Shown: positions 24,053 through 33,316, counted from the first letter of the stretch. The stretch is 64,000 nt of DNA from Eubacterium sp. 14-2 (GCF_000403845.2 NZ_KE159567.1:1434911-1498910); one strand, 5' to 3'. Program-made: numbers and translations. Notes: generated by a model from the letters alone, not told the origin.

Positions 24053-26239
24053 GTGGAGAAGAAACGTAAAATTATTTGTCTGGTGACAATTATTGCGGCA
24101 CTCCTTATGGTGACTGCAGTGACAGTTTTCTTTGTGAAGGAGCTGAACCGGAATATTTCAGATAATGTGATCAGCTCAGTCAGTGAGATGGCGGAACATG
24201 ACAGGGCTACCATTCAGAACCATATTGAGGTCTGCTGGAAAGATTTATATGAGATGGAAGAGCGTCTCAGACATTATGACTGTAAGACTATCGGAGAAAT
24301 CGAGGAATATCTGAATCTGGAATGCGCTACAAGCGGATTTACACGGATTTGTCTGGTGGGAGAGGATGGCACAGTCTACACAGACAAATACCTGACCGAC
24401 AGTATGGAAGATGAAACAGGAGCTCTGGATTTTCGGCCTTATTTTTCAGATGGAGAGAAAGAAGTGTTTGCCCGGCTGGATGACGATACGGAAACGGGAT
24501 GGCTGAACAGAGAGAGTATTTTTTACGGCATCAGGCTGAAAGATTTCAGTGTGGGCGGAACTGAAATGTCTGCACTGGCGGGAGTCAGCGATATTTCTTC
24601 CATCAAACACCATATGGTGATTGACAGTTTTATTAAAAACGGGAAAAGCCGCGGCCACAGCGCTCTGATTGACCGGAACGGCAATTATATCGTAGATATC
24701 AATAAGGAGATTTACAGGAATAAAAGAAACAATCTGTATGAGCATCTGACACAGGCTCAGTACTCGGAGTTTACGAATGAAGAAGTTGCACAGAAGCTGT
24801 CGGATAAAGAAACCTTTGGTTTTTACCATTCTCACAAAGAGGAGGAAAACAGGGAGCTCTTTTACTTTATGCCCTTCGAAAATGAAATGGGCCTGTACTT
24901 TATCATGTCGGTAAACGAGGAAGTTTTTCTGGAACAGAGCAGGACATTTACGACTCTGAGCATGACCATGCTGGTATTCAGTATGCTGACTGTAATCGGT
25001 ATGCTGATGATTGTTATGGTACATCAGATTAAAACCATAGCTGCCAGAGAAAAGGCCCGGTCCCAGAAAGAATTTCTTTCTAATATGAGCCATGAAATCC
25101 GCACACCTTTAAACGGCCTGATTGGGATGAATCATCTGATGATGGTTCATATTGACGAGGAGGAACGGAAACCCCAGATAAAGGAATGGCTTAAGAAATC
25201 CAACAGTACAGCCGGTTATCTGCTGTCTCTGGTCAACGATATTCTGGATATGTCCAGAATTCAGGCAGGGAAAATGGACATTCTCAGCGAGCCGTTTCTG
25301 GTGGAAACCATGATTGATGAAATTGCTGACATGCAGGCGGACAACATAAAGAGCCGGGGTGTGGAATTTACAGTGGAAAAGAATATTACGGTACCCTGCG
25401 TGGAAGGGGATGTGACCCGTGTGAAGCAGGTGCTGATGAATATTCTGGGCAATGCTGCAAAATTTACACCCACGGGAAAATACATCAGGCTGACGGTAAA
25501 TCAGGAAAAGGCGGATGATGCTCATGTGATAACAGTTTATCGATGTGAAGATGGCGGAATCGGGATGTCCAGGGAATATCTGGAGAAAATTTTCGATTCT
25601 TTCAGTCAGGAAAAAAACCGGTTTACCGGGAGCACCAAAGGGACTGGTCTTGGCATGGCAATCAGCAAACTTCTGACCGATGCCATGAAAGGTGATATCA
25701 GAGTGGAGAGCGAGCCCGGCGTGGGCAGTACCTTTACCGTATCCATTCCTTCTGTTATTGTACAGAAGATTCCCGAAGAACTGAGCCGGAACCCGCAGGA
25801 AAATAGCACGGCTGGAAAGGCCGGTGACAGTTCCGTAACATCAGACAGGAAGGTCAGAGTTCTGGTGGCGGAAGATGTGGAGCTGAATGCGGAAGTGCTG
25901 ATGGAAATTCTGGCCCTGGAAGGATTTGAGGCGGTTCATGCCCGAAACGGGAAAGAGGCTCTGGAACTGTTTCAGTCATCGGAGGAGGGAGAGTTCAACG
26001 TTATTCTGATGGATATGAAAATGCCCGTGATGGATGGATGCGAGGCTTCCCGGTTAATTCGAAAGCTGGACAGAAAAGATGCGAAATCGGTTCTTATTTA
26101 TGCCTGCACAGCCAATACCTTTCAGGAAGACAGAGAGCTGGCGTTAAAAAGCGGCATGGATGATTTTCTGGCCAAACCTATTGATGTGTCTGTTCTGCTG
26201 CAGAAGACAGGAAAGGCGGCGGAACAGGGCCGCCTGTGA
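24053..26239 (+). CDS. Hybrid sensor histidine kinase/response regulator
   Basis: The 728-aa membrane-bound two-component protein has a helix at 8-28, an extracytoplasmic sensor at about 30-300 (Cache-like pattern, with GHSALIDRNGNYIVDINKE), a second helix at about 302-325, HisKA with His347 in SNMSHEIRTPLNG, HATPase_c with NAAKFTPTG and GTGLGMAISKLL, and a receiver with ED near the start (VLVAEDVELNA) and phosphoacceptor Asp654 in LMDMKMPVMDG. GTG 24053 is the probable start, after AAAGG. No Hpt domain or separate partner is nearby. Ligand and output unknown. Confidence 0.92.
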   Translation: MEKKRKIICLVTIIAALLMVTAVTVFFVKELNRNISDNVISSVSEMAEHDRATIQNHIEVCWKDLYEMEERLRHYDCKTIGEIEEYLNLECATSGFTRICLVGEDGTVYTDKYLTDSMEDETGALDFRPYFSDGEKEVFARLDDDTETGWLNRESIFYGIRLKDFSVGGTEMSALAGVSDISSIKHHMVIDSFIKNGKSRGHSALIDRNGNYIVDINKEIYRNKRNNLYEHLTQAQYSEFTNEEVAQKLSDKETFGFYHSHKEEENRELFYFMPFENEMGLYFIMSVNEEVFLEQSRTFTTLSMTMLVFSMLTVIGMLMIVMVHQIKTIAAREKARSQKEFLSNMSHEIRTPLNGLIGMNHLMMVHIDEEERKPQIKEWLKKSNSTAGYLLSLVNDILDMSRIQAGKMDILSEPFLVETMIDEIADMQADNIKSRGVEFTVEKNITVPCVEGDVTRVKQVLMNILGNAAKFTPTGKYIRLTVNQEKADDAHVITVYRCEDGGIGMSREYLEKIFDSFSQEKNRFTGSTKGTGLGMAISKLLTDAMKGDIRVESEPGVGSTFTVSIPSVIVQKIPEELSRNPQENSTAGKAGDSSVTSDRKVRVLVAEDVELNAEVLMEILALEGFEAVHARNGKEALELFQSSEEGEFNVILMDMKMPVMDGCEASRLIRKLDRKDAKSVLIYACTANTFQEDRELALKSGMDDFLAKPIDVSVLLQKTGKAAEQGRL

Positions 26240-26344
26240 CAGCTCCCAGAGTACCGGGACGGGAATCATATATTGAAAAGTCAGAAATTTACCGGGGGGG
26301 GGTAAAATGATAGAAAATTTAAAGCGAAAAGAGGAGGTTTTCTA

Positions 26345-26372
26345 TTGAATGTTTTGCTATGTATGCTATAAT
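26345..26372 (+). promoter_or_regulatory. Promoter of the second chemoreceptor
   Basis: TTGAAT (26345-26350), 16 nt, TATAAT (26367-26372), about 100 nt before the start. A run of nine G residues lies at 26294-26302 upstream of it. Confidence 0.65.
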
Positions 26373-26471
26373 ATTTATTGTTTGATAAAGCAATTAAAAT
26401 ACTGACGGACAGGGAGAACAGATAACGTCAGGAATATTGCAAAAGCACAGGGAGAAAGGATTGATTGAGTG

Positions 26472-28172
26472 ATGAATGGACAACAGGAGAGTATAGAAAA
26501 AAGACTCACCAGCTCTTTTTTTAAGGTGTCAGCCATTACGGTGGCGGTTGCAGCACTGGGATTGCTTGCATTATTGGTGGTATCCAACAGGTATTCCTAT
26601 GCATTGCATAATTATGGATTTGCACAGGGGGATATTGGAAAGACCATGTTTGCATTTGCAGATGTGAGATCGTCTCTGCGGGCGGCCATCGGTTATGATG
26701 ATCCGGATGCCATTGCCGCAGTGGTAGAACAGCACGAAGAAAGTAAAACAGCATTTGAAAAATCTTTTGCGGATGTGGAGAAAAGTATCGTTTCGGAAGA
26801 GGGCAGAAAAACCTACGAAGAGATTAAAGCTGAGCTGGATACATACTGGGAACTGGACCAGGAGATTATGGATATCGGAGCTACTACGGACCGGGAGCTG
26901 TGCAGACAGGCGCAGGATATTGCCCTTGGCGAGCTTGCCGGTGTTTATAACAGCATATATACGAAACTGGAAAGCCTTCTGACTGTAAAGGTAAATGAGG
27001 GAAATCAGCTGTCCACGGTTCTTAAAGTGACAGGATGGATTCTGGCGGTTGTGATCGTGGCAGTTGTTGCGGCGGCGATTATGTTTTCCACCAGAATAGG
27101 ACGTAATATTGCAAAAGGAATTTCAAGCCCTCTGGGAAAACTGGGGGAACGTCTCAAAACATTCGCAGAGGGAGACCTTTCTTCTCCGTTCCCCATGGTG
27201 GAAACCGGGGATGAGGTGGAGCATATGGAAAAAGACGCAACAGAGATGGCTGCTAACCTGAATACCATTATTCATGATATCGGGGAAATGCTGGGTGAGA
27301 TGGCAGGAGGAAATTACGCAGTTCACTCCAATGCTTCCGATAAGTATACCGGAGATTTTGGGAAATTATATGAATCCATGCGCGGATTGCGGGATCAGAT
27401 GACAGAGACACTGGTGTCTATCGGAGAAGCCTCCGAACATGTATCGGTTGGTTCCGGAGACCTGGCAACTGCTTCCCAGTGCCTTGCGGAAGGTGCTACG
27501 GAACAGGCGCAGGCAGTGCAGGAACTCCATGTTACGATTTCTGATATTACGGTTACCATGGAAAAGAGTGCGGAACGCGCAGATGAATCTTATCTGAAAG
27601 CACAGCAGTATGCTGACCAGGCAGATAACAGCCGGGAAGAAATGAAATATATGATGGCGGCCATGGAGAGAATTAATGAGGCCTCCACAAGGATTGGAAA
27701 TATTATTTCCGAAATTGAAGCCATTGCGGCTCAGACAAATCTGCTTTCCCTGAATGCTTCCATAGAAGCGGCAAGGGCAGGAGAGTCCGGAAGAGGATTT
27801 GCTGTTGTGGCAGATCAGATACGGGAACTGGCGGACCAGAGTGCTCAGGCGGCAGTAGATACCAGAGAACTGATTGAGGGGTCTGTTCAGGAAGTTACCG
27901 AAGGAAACCGTGCGGCAGAACGGGCGTCAAAAGCTATTGAATCTGTTGTGGCAGGGATTAAAGAAATTGCGGATTTTTCCAGAAGTCTCAAAGTGATGGT
28001 GGAAGACCAGACAGAAGCCATGCGTCAGGCGGAGTCAGGAGTAAATCAGATTTCTGAAGTGGTACAGAGCAATGCAGCCACTGCAGAAGAGGCTTCTGCT
28101 ACCAGCGAAGAGCTGTCAGCACAGGCCAGTATACTGGACGAGCTTGTGGGCCAGTTTGTACTGTCGGAGTAA
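26472..28172 (+). CDS. Methyl-accepting chemotaxis protein (four-helix-bundle sensor)
   Basis: The 566-aa chemoreceptor has a helix at about 18-38, a helical extracytoplasmic region of about 150 residues (probable 4HB_MCP type), a second helix at about 186-208, HAMP, and a signalling domain with [20 protein letters not shown]. The first in-frame codon is GTG 26469; ATG 26472 is preferred. Both this protein and the one at 17315 have the [14 protein letters not shown] tip, suggesting a common origin, unlike the receptor at 53322. No che genes nearby. Confidence 0.92.
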   Translation: MNGQQESIEKRLTSSFFKVSAITVAVAALGLLALLVVSNRYSYALHNYGFAQGDIGKTMFAFADVRSSLRAAIGYDDPDAIAAVVEQHEESKTAFEKSFADVEKSIVSEEGRKTYEEIKAELDTYWELDQEIMDIGATTDRELCRQAQDIALGELAGVYNSIYTKLESLLTVKVNEGNQLSTVLKVTGWILAVVIVAVVAAAIMFSTRIGRNIAKGISSPLGKLGERLKTFAEGDLSSPFPMVETGDEVEHMEKDATEMAANLNTIIHDIGEMLGEMAGGNYAVHSNASDKYTGDFGKLYESMRGLRDQMTETLVSIGEASEHVSVGSGDLATASQCLAEGATEQAQAVQELHVTISDITVTMEKSAERADESYLKAQQYADQADNSREEMKYMMAAMERINEASTRIGNIISEIEAIAAQTNLLSLNASIEAARAGESGRGFAVVADQIRELADQSAQAAVDTRELIEGSVQEVTEGNRAAERASKAIESVVAGIKEIADFSRSLKVMVEDQTEAMRQAESGVNQISEVVQSNAATAEEASATSEELSAQASILDELVGQFVLSE

Positions 28173-28208
28173 AACTTTATATCAGCAGATATTAATAAAT
28201 AATCAGGC

Positions 28209-28260
28209 AGAATGCGGCGGCTTCCCGAATTTGATTCGAGAAGCCGCCGCATTCTGTTTT
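28209..28260 (+). terminator. Terminator after the second chemoreceptor
   Basis: AGAATGCGGCGGCTTC pairs with GAAGCCGCCGCATTCT around a 13-nt loop, followed by GTTTTAT. Confidence 0.85.
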
Positions 28261-28289
28261 ATCGCACTGAGGCGATCCGCCGCAGGCGG

Positions 28290-28316
28290 AGAATGCGCTA
28301 TGCGCATTCTTTTTTA
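28290..28316. terminator. Second stem-loop with T-run
   Basis: AGAATGCGC TAT GCGCATTCT TTTTTAA; the loop is 3 nt. It lies just before the stop of the minus-strand Cys/Gly protein, so the pair of hairpins separates two convergent genes. Confidence 0.7.
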
Positions 28317-28317
28317 A

Positions 28318-28557
28318 TTAGCAGCAGAAGCCGCCGCCGAATCCATTGCTGTTACCGCCGCAGCAGAAAAGCAGAAGGATAATCCACAGACAGCTGTTAC
28401 CGCCGCATCCGCATCCGTCGTTTCCGCCGAAGAATCCGTTACCACATCCGCCGCCGCAGCAGCAAAGCAGGATAATTAACCAGATAATAGAGGAACATCC
28501 TCCGTTGTTATTTCCTTCGCATCCACATCCACAGTTTGTTGCAGCTAAATCACTCAT
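28318..28557 (-). CDS. Cys/Gly-rich small protein (chorion-like high-cysteine type)
   Basis: This 79-aa protein has about 17 Cys and many Gly and Asn, arranged as alternating polar Cys/Gly clusters (CGCGCEGNNNGGC, GGCGNGFFGGNDGCGCGG) and short hydrophobic runs (IIWLIILL and LWIILLLF). No signal peptide precedes it. ATG 28557 follows GGAGG; the earlier TTG-like start is less likely. It resembles the high-cysteine 'chorion-class' small proteins annotated in some Lachnospiraceae. Possibly envelope or spore-coat related, but this is inference. Unusual Cys content makes disulfide or metal binding plausible. Confidence 0.7.
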   Translation of the reverse strand: MSDLAATNCGCGCEGNNNGGCSSIIWLIILLCCCGGGCGNGFFGGNDGCGCGGNSCLWIILLLFCCGGNSNGFGGGFCC

Positions 28558-28638
28558 GTTCAAATCCTCCAATATTTTGATTACAATGTATCATATGTGG
28601 GCAGCTTGTATGTGTTTCGCATTGTTTTGAAAAAAATT

Positions 28639-28667
28639 TTGTAAAATGGCCCGGAGCGTGTTATAAT
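28639..28667 (+). promoter_or_regulatory. Promoter of the response-regulator/V-ATPase operon
   Basis: TTGTAA (28639-28644), 17-nt spacer, TATAAT (28662-28667), 73 nt before the first gene. No convincing second promoter or terminator was seen between the following genes up to about 42.59 kb, so it may drive them all. Confidence 0.65.
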
Positions 28668-28739
28668 CTAAGGTAAAGCGAAAAGGGTAACAGAATAAAG
28701 AAGGGAAGCAATCTGAATTCCCCTGAAGGGAGAATAGTT

Positions 28740-29783
28740 ATGAAGACAGTGGTGATTTTAGATTACGACAGCAAAAGTATGGAAGGCTACAAACGGATGC
28801 TGAATTCTGTTCAGGGTCAGTTTGAATGCAAATTTTTTCAGATGCCGGAACAGGCTATGGAATATGTGAGAAGTTATCCGGTGGCAGTATTAATCAGTGA
28901 ACTGGATATGCCTGTCATGTCGGGAAAAGAAGTGTTTGACATGGTGGAGATGCTTTCGCCTTTAACGGTCAGGATTGCCATGACCCAGATAAAGGATGTA
29001 ACCCGGACACTGGAGATTTTCAATCATGCCAGGTTGTTTAAGCTGATTTTAAAGCCCTTTTTTCTGGCAGAAGATATTGTGAATCCCATAAAGGAAGCAT
29101 TGAAGTATCATGAAGCGCTGGAGAAAGAAGAAAGTCAGCGGAAGAAAATGGAAGATGAGCTGCAGCGGCTGAACGGAATTATCCGGGAACTTTCCCAAAG
29201 GCTGGAAGAAAAGAAATGGAAGCATACAGGAATCTATAATGTGGCTGTGGGAGTTATCAAGGGAAATCTGAATTCAGAAATGAAAGGAATGGACGCGGCG
29301 GCAAGCGGTTATGCGGCGGCTGCCTGCGAAGAACTGCTGCAGGAATTCATGCGTTATTATATGTATGAGGAGCATGGATACCAGTTTTATACGGAACATC
29401 TGCAGAAACTGTTTCACCTTCCCAGAGAGGGCTGTGTATTTCAGATACAGAATAAAACAGAACGTCCGGTGCCCAGAGAACTTATGCCTCAGATTGCCTA
29501 CGGCATGTTTCTGGGAGGATATCTCTGTCAGCAGTTACTTATCTCGTATCGGGCCATTATGCTCATAGAGACAGAAAAGTCAGATTATGTGCTGCGCATG
29601 TTCTGTCAGTTTTCCGGAAAAGGGGAAATGTACCGGATTCCGGACGTAAAAACACGGCAGGCAGTCAGGGAAGTCATAGAAGAAATAGCAAAGGCTCTGG
29701 CCACCGATATGGTCAGAGGCAGCAGGGATCAGCAGTTCGCGCTGAAACTGTATTTCCGGAGGGAGGATGGACTAAGTGAATGA
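28740..29783 (+). CDS. Response-regulator-like protein with Glu in the phosphoacceptor position
   Basis: The 347-aa protein has an N-terminal receiver fold (TVVILDYDSKSMEGY, then VAVLISELDMPVMSGKEV, then FKLILKPF), a coiled-coil linker (EKEESQRKKMEDELQRLNGI), and a C-terminal helical domain of about 200 residues that I do not recognise. Aligning the D-x-x-M-P motif puts Glu54, not Asp, at the phosphorylation site, so it may be locked in an active-like state or unphosphorylated. The last 8 nt overlap the V-ATPase G-like gene. An input or assembly role for the V-ATPase operon is suggested by position only. Confidence 0.75.
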   Translation: MKTVVILDYDSKSMEGYKRMLNSVQGQFECKFFQMPEQAMEYVRSYPVAVLISELDMPVMSGKEVFDMVEMLSPLTVRIAMTQIKDVTRTLEIFNHARLFKLILKPFFLAEDIVNPIKEALKYHEALEKEESQRKKMEDELQRLNGIIRELSQRLEEKKWKHTGIYNVAVGVIKGNLNSEMKGMDAAASGYAAAACEELLQEFMRYYMYEEHGYQFYTEHLQKLFHLPREGCVFQIQNKTERPVPRELMPQIAYGMFLGGYLCQQLLISYRAIMLIETEKSDYVLRMFCQFSGKGEMYRIPDVKTRQAVREVIEEIAKALATDMVRGSRDQQFALKLYFRREDGLSE

Positions 29784-30087
29784 GATTATTATGGGCCTCT
29801 ACGAGATAGAAGAACAGGCGGGAAAAATGATGGAGAAAGCAGCTGTGCGCCGGCAGGAACTGCAGGAAGAGAATCGAAAGAAAATGGAAGATTCTGCCAT
29901 GGAGATGGAAAAGGAACTGGAGGGGCGGCTTGCCATTCTCAGGTCTCAGCTGGAGGAACAGAGTGCCCAGGAGGCAAAGCAGCTTGCGGCCGGAAATCAG
30001 GAAGAAATTACCCGCCTGAATGAAAATTATGAGAAAAACCTGGACCGGTTTGCACAGGAAATCGTAGAGAAAATAACAGAGGTGTAG
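29776..30087 (+). CDS. V-type ATPase subunit G/H-like (peripheral stalk)
   Basis: This 103-aa helical, Glu/Lys/Gln-rich protein (IEEQAGKMMEKAAVRRQELQ...) has a long coiled coil, typical of the small peripheral-stalk subunit G/H that pairs with subunit E. GTG 29776 is the likely start, supported by GGAGGGAGG upstream. It overlaps the response-regulator gene and precedes subunit C by 2 nt. Confidence 0.75.
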   Translation: MNEIIMGLYEIEEQAGKMMEKAAVRRQELQEENRKKMEDSAMEMEKELEGRLAILRSQLEEQSAQEAKQLAAGNQEEITRLNENYEKNLDRFAQEIVEKITEV

Positions 30088-30089
30088 CC

Positions 30090-30926
30090 ATGGCGGGAGA
30101 ATTGCTGCAGTACAGCGGGCTGATTACGAAAACCAGGGCAATGCGCAGCCGGCTGTTAAAAAGAGAAGATTTTGAACGGATTACGGAATTTCTGACGGTG
30201 GAGGAAACCATAGCATTTCTCAGAGAACAGGAAAGCTACGGCAGGATATATGGAGGACGGGAAGAAATCAGGCACCGTGGACAGGTAGAAGAGCTGATCC
30301 ATAATTCCATTCTGGAAGATTACCGGAAGCTGTACCTGTTTGGAAACAGCCAGCAGCGAAAAGCGCTGGAACTCTATCAGGCTCAGCTCCAGTACGGAGA
30401 TTCTGTTCCGAATGTGGAAATATCCTATTTTGTAAACGCCTGGAAACAGATTGATAAATTTTCCGGCAGCCAGATGAAAAAAGTTCTCCGGGAAGTGTTC
30501 GGAACTCAGATTGACTGGCTGAATATCATGTGGATGTACCGGGGCAAACAGTTTTTCCATCAGAGACCGGAAGAGCTGGAACAAATGCTGATACCGGTAC
30601 AGTATAAGCTGAAGAAAAGAGAGTGGAAGAAGCTGCTGGAGGCAGAGCAGGGAGAGGAATTCTGCCGGATACTGGCAGATACGGTATATTTTAAAGGAAA
30701 AGATGCGCTGGTTAGGATGCAGGATGAGGTTTCCTTTCATCAGGTGATGGAGAAAATGTATCAGAGAATCTGTCGGAAATATCCCGCCTCCATGGCTCCG
30801 GTATTCTGTTATTTTTACGAAAAGGAACAGGAAATTGAACACCTGACCACTGCGCTGGAGGGGATACGCTATCAGGTTCCGGCGCGGGATATACGTCAGC
30901 TGATTTTACCTGGTACGGGCGCTTAG
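30090..30926 (+). CDS. ntpC: V-type ATPase subunit C
   Basis: The 278-aa protein matches the V-ATPase C/d subunit: LLQYSGLITKTRAMRSRLL at the start, EVSYF/FVNAWKQIDKF-type helical repeats, and the three-fold helical arrangement expected of the funnel-shaped subunit that connects the central stalk to the membrane ring. It follows the G-like gene by 2 nt and precedes subunit I. ATG 30090 follows AGAGGTG. Confidence 0.85.
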   Translation: MAGELLQYSGLITKTRAMRSRLLKREDFERITEFLTVEETIAFLREQESYGRIYGGREEIRHRGQVEELIHNSILEDYRKLYLFGNSQQRKALELYQAQLQYGDSVPNVEISYFVNAWKQIDKFSGSQMKKVLREVFGTQIDWLNIMWMYRGKQFFHQRPEELEQMLIPVQYKLKKREWKKLLEAEQGEEFCRILADTVYFKGKDALVRMQDEVSFHQVMEKMYQRICRKYPASMAPVFCYFYEKEQEIEHLTTALEGIRYQVPARDIRQLILPGTGA

Positions 30927-30976
30927 CCATCAGGCAGCGTACGGTAACATAAAACATAAGGAACGGAGGAGACGCT

Positions 30977-32884
30977 TTGATTGAGAAAATGAAGTTGTTG
31001 CATATTACCGGGCCAAGAAATGATATTGACCGGGTGGTGAAGCTGTATCTTGATAAGTACGACATTCACTTTGAAAATGCAATGACAAGTCTGAATAACC
31101 TGAAAAATGTACGTCCCTTTGTGGAAACGAATCTCTACAAAGAGACAGACCGAAAAGGGGAAGAACTGAAACAGTATCTGGAAGTTTCCAGGAGAACGGA
31201 TCTGGAGGTGACTCCAAAACAGGCGGAGGAAATTGTCCTTGAAGTATACGGGCAGTTAGAAGAGGTGGTCCGCAGCAGGGAGGAGCTGAACGGAAAAATA
31301 CGTCAGCTCAGAGAATGGATGGCCCAGACCGCTCCTTTTATCGGCCTGGATTTTGAACTCTGCAAGCTGCGGGATTTCCACTTTATTGATTTCCGGTTTG
31401 GTCGGATTAAGGTGGATAATTATCACAAGCTGGAGCAGTATGTATTTCACAATCCCTATACCCTGTTTTATGAATGCAATAATGACAGTGAATACGTGTG
31501 GGGAGTTTATTTTGTACCCCATACCCATCTGGAGGAAATTGAAGCAGTCTATGCTTCTTTCCAGTTTGAAGATTTTCAGGTTCCGGAAGATCTGGAGGAT
31601 ACCCCGCTGCATGCCTTTGAACAGGCGGAAAAACACCTGAGAGAACGGGAACAGGAGCTGGAAAGCCTTCAGATGCAGGCAGTGGAACTGGTAAAAGCCA
31701 GAGAACAGGAACTGCTGGCAGCCTGTGAATGCCTGGACTGCTATTGCAGGAATTTTGAAATTCGTAAATTTGCGGCATGTACCGGCTCAGGGGGCGGAGG
31801 AGAGGAACGCTACATACTTTATGGCTGGATGTCAAAAGGGGATGCGGAGAAACTTCAGCGTGAAATTGCCATGGATGAGAAAATCAACTGTGTGGAGGAA
31901 GAACCGGGAGATGATCCTGGCAGCAAACCGCCCACCAGGCTGAAAAATCCTGGAATTCTGAAACCTTTTGAGATGTTTGTGGAAATGTACGGGCTTCCCG
32001 GCTACAATGAAATGGACCCCACCCTGTTTATTGCCCTGACCTATACCTTTATGTTTGGCGTTATGTTCGGAGATGTGGGACAGGGAGCCTGTCTGGTCGT
32101 GGCAGGAATACTTCTCTATAAATTTAAAAATATGCGCCTTGCAGGTATTGTGGCAGTGGCAGGAGTCTGGTCTGTAATCTTCGGATTTCTGTATGGAAGT
32201 TTCTTTGGATTTGAGGAAACCATACCTGCACTCTGGATGAAGCCCATGGATAATATTATGACCACTCTGATGCTGGCCATCGGATTCGGCGCCGGATTAA
32301 TTCTGATTGCCATGGTTCTGAATATGATTAATGCAGTCCGTGCCAGGGAATACGGAAGGCTTTTGTTTAACCAGAGCGGTCTGGCCGGATTAATCTGCTA
32401 TGGGTTTGTGGTAATCTGTGTACTGTTGTTTGCAACGGGAAACGGCCTTCCGGCCACCATCCTGATTGGAGCGGCAGTGGGAATTCCGCTGATTGCCATT
32501 CTGATGAAAGAGCCTCTGAGCCATCTGGTGGAGAAAAAGAGCCGGATTTTCCCGGAGGGCAGCAAGGTAATGTTTTTTGTGGAAGCGCTGGTGGAAGGAT
32601 TTGACGTGGTACTGAGTTATGCCACCAACACCATTTCCTTTGTGCGCGTGGGCGCTTTTGCCCTGAGCCATGCAGGCATGATGGGTGTGGTTATGACCCT
32701 TGCCGGTCTGGAAAAGGGAAATCCCAACTGGATTATTATTGTACTGGGCAATATCCTGGTGGCCTGTCTGGAAGGACTGGTTGTGGGAATTCAGGTGCTT
32801 CGTCTGGAATATTACGAGATGTTCAGCCGTTTTTATACAGGAAATGGAAAACCCTTTGTTTCATTCAAAAAAAGAGAACAGTAG
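30977..32884 (+). CDS. ntpI: V-type ATPase subunit I
   Basis: This 635-aa a/I-subunit has an N-terminal cytosolic arm (about 1-350) with coiled coils (ELKQYLEVSRR, AEKHLREREQELE) and a C-terminal membrane half with multiple helices (TYTFMFGVMFGDVGQGACLVV, LVEGFDVVLSYATNTISFVRVGAFALSH). The conserved Arg of the proton/sodium path is in SFVRVGAFALSHA. It begins at TTG 30977, with GGAGGAG just upstream at a slightly short spacing. Confidence 0.92.
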   Translation: MIEKMKLLHITGPRNDIDRVVKLYLDKYDIHFENAMTSLNNLKNVRPFVETNLYKETDRKGEELKQYLEVSRRTDLEVTPKQAEEIVLEVYGQLEEVVRSREELNGKIRQLREWMAQTAPFIGLDFELCKLRDFHFIDFRFGRIKVDNYHKLEQYVFHNPYTLFYECNNDSEYVWGVYFVPHTHLEEIEAVYASFQFEDFQVPEDLEDTPLHAFEQAEKHLREREQELESLQMQAVELVKAREQELLAACECLDCYCRNFEIRKFAACTGSGGGGEERYILYGWMSKGDAEKLQREIAMDEKINCVEEEPGDDPGSKPPTRLKNPGILKPFEMFVEMYGLPGYNEMDPTLFIALTYTFMFGVMFGDVGQGACLVVAGILLYKFKNMRLAGIVAVAGVWSVIFGFLYGSFFGFEETIPALWMKPMDNIMTTLMLAIGFGAGLILIAMVLNMINAVRAREYGRLLFNQSGLAGLICYGFVVICVLLFATGNGLPATILIGAAVGIPLIAILMKEPLSHLVEKKSRIFPEGSKVMFFVEALVEGFDVVLSYATNTISFVRVGAFALSHAGMMGVVMTLAGLEKGNPNWIIIVLGNILVACLEGLVVGIQVLRLEYYEMFSRFYTGNGKPFVSFKKREQ

Positions 32885-32896
32885 GAGGAAATGATA

Positions 32897-33316
32897 ATGA
32901 TAACAAAAATTATATTAGTGGTGATTTTACTTTGCAGCATGATTATTCCCGTAGGCGGATTTTTACTCAGCAAACGGAAAGAGGGAGGTTTTAAAGCGGC
33001 TCTGGCCAGCAACATTTTCTTTTTCTTTGGCACGGTTCTGGTGGCAGATGTGCTTTTGTTTAACGGGAATGTACAGGCTGCCGGAGAGGCTGCGCAGGCA
33101 GCGGCAAATGTGGAAGGATGGCGCTATCTGGCAGCGGCATTGTCCACAGGCCTTTCCTGTATCGGTGCGGGTATTGCGGTGGCAAGTGCGGCAAGCGCGG
33201 CTCTGGGTGCTTTGAGCGAGGACTCCGGTATTATGGGTAAAGCGCTGATTTTTGTGGCGCTGGCAGAATCCATTGCTCTCTACGGTCTGCTGATTTCTTT
33301 TTCCATTCTTGGATAA
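32897..33316 (+). CDS. ntpK: V-type ATPase subunit K (proteolipid)
   Basis: This 139-aa membrane protein starts at ATG 32897; an earlier ATG at 32891 would leave only 2 nt from AGGAGG. Four hydrophobic segments: about 3-20, 33-55, 68-98 (CIGAGIAVASAASAALGAL) and 108-135 (FVALAESIALYGLLISFS). The ion-binding Glu is in ALAESIALYG. Only the second hairpin looks like a c-subunit repeat; the first lacks the glycine pattern and the Glu, so there is one ion site per four helices. Whether H+ or Na+ is carried cannot be settled by eye. Confidence 0.85.
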   Translation: MITKIILVVILLCSMIIPVGGFLLSKRKEGGFKAALASNIFFFFGTVLVADVLLFNGNVQAAGEAAQAAANVEGWRYLAAALSTGLSCIGAGIAVASAASAALGALSEDSGIMGKALIFVALAESIALYGLLISFSILG

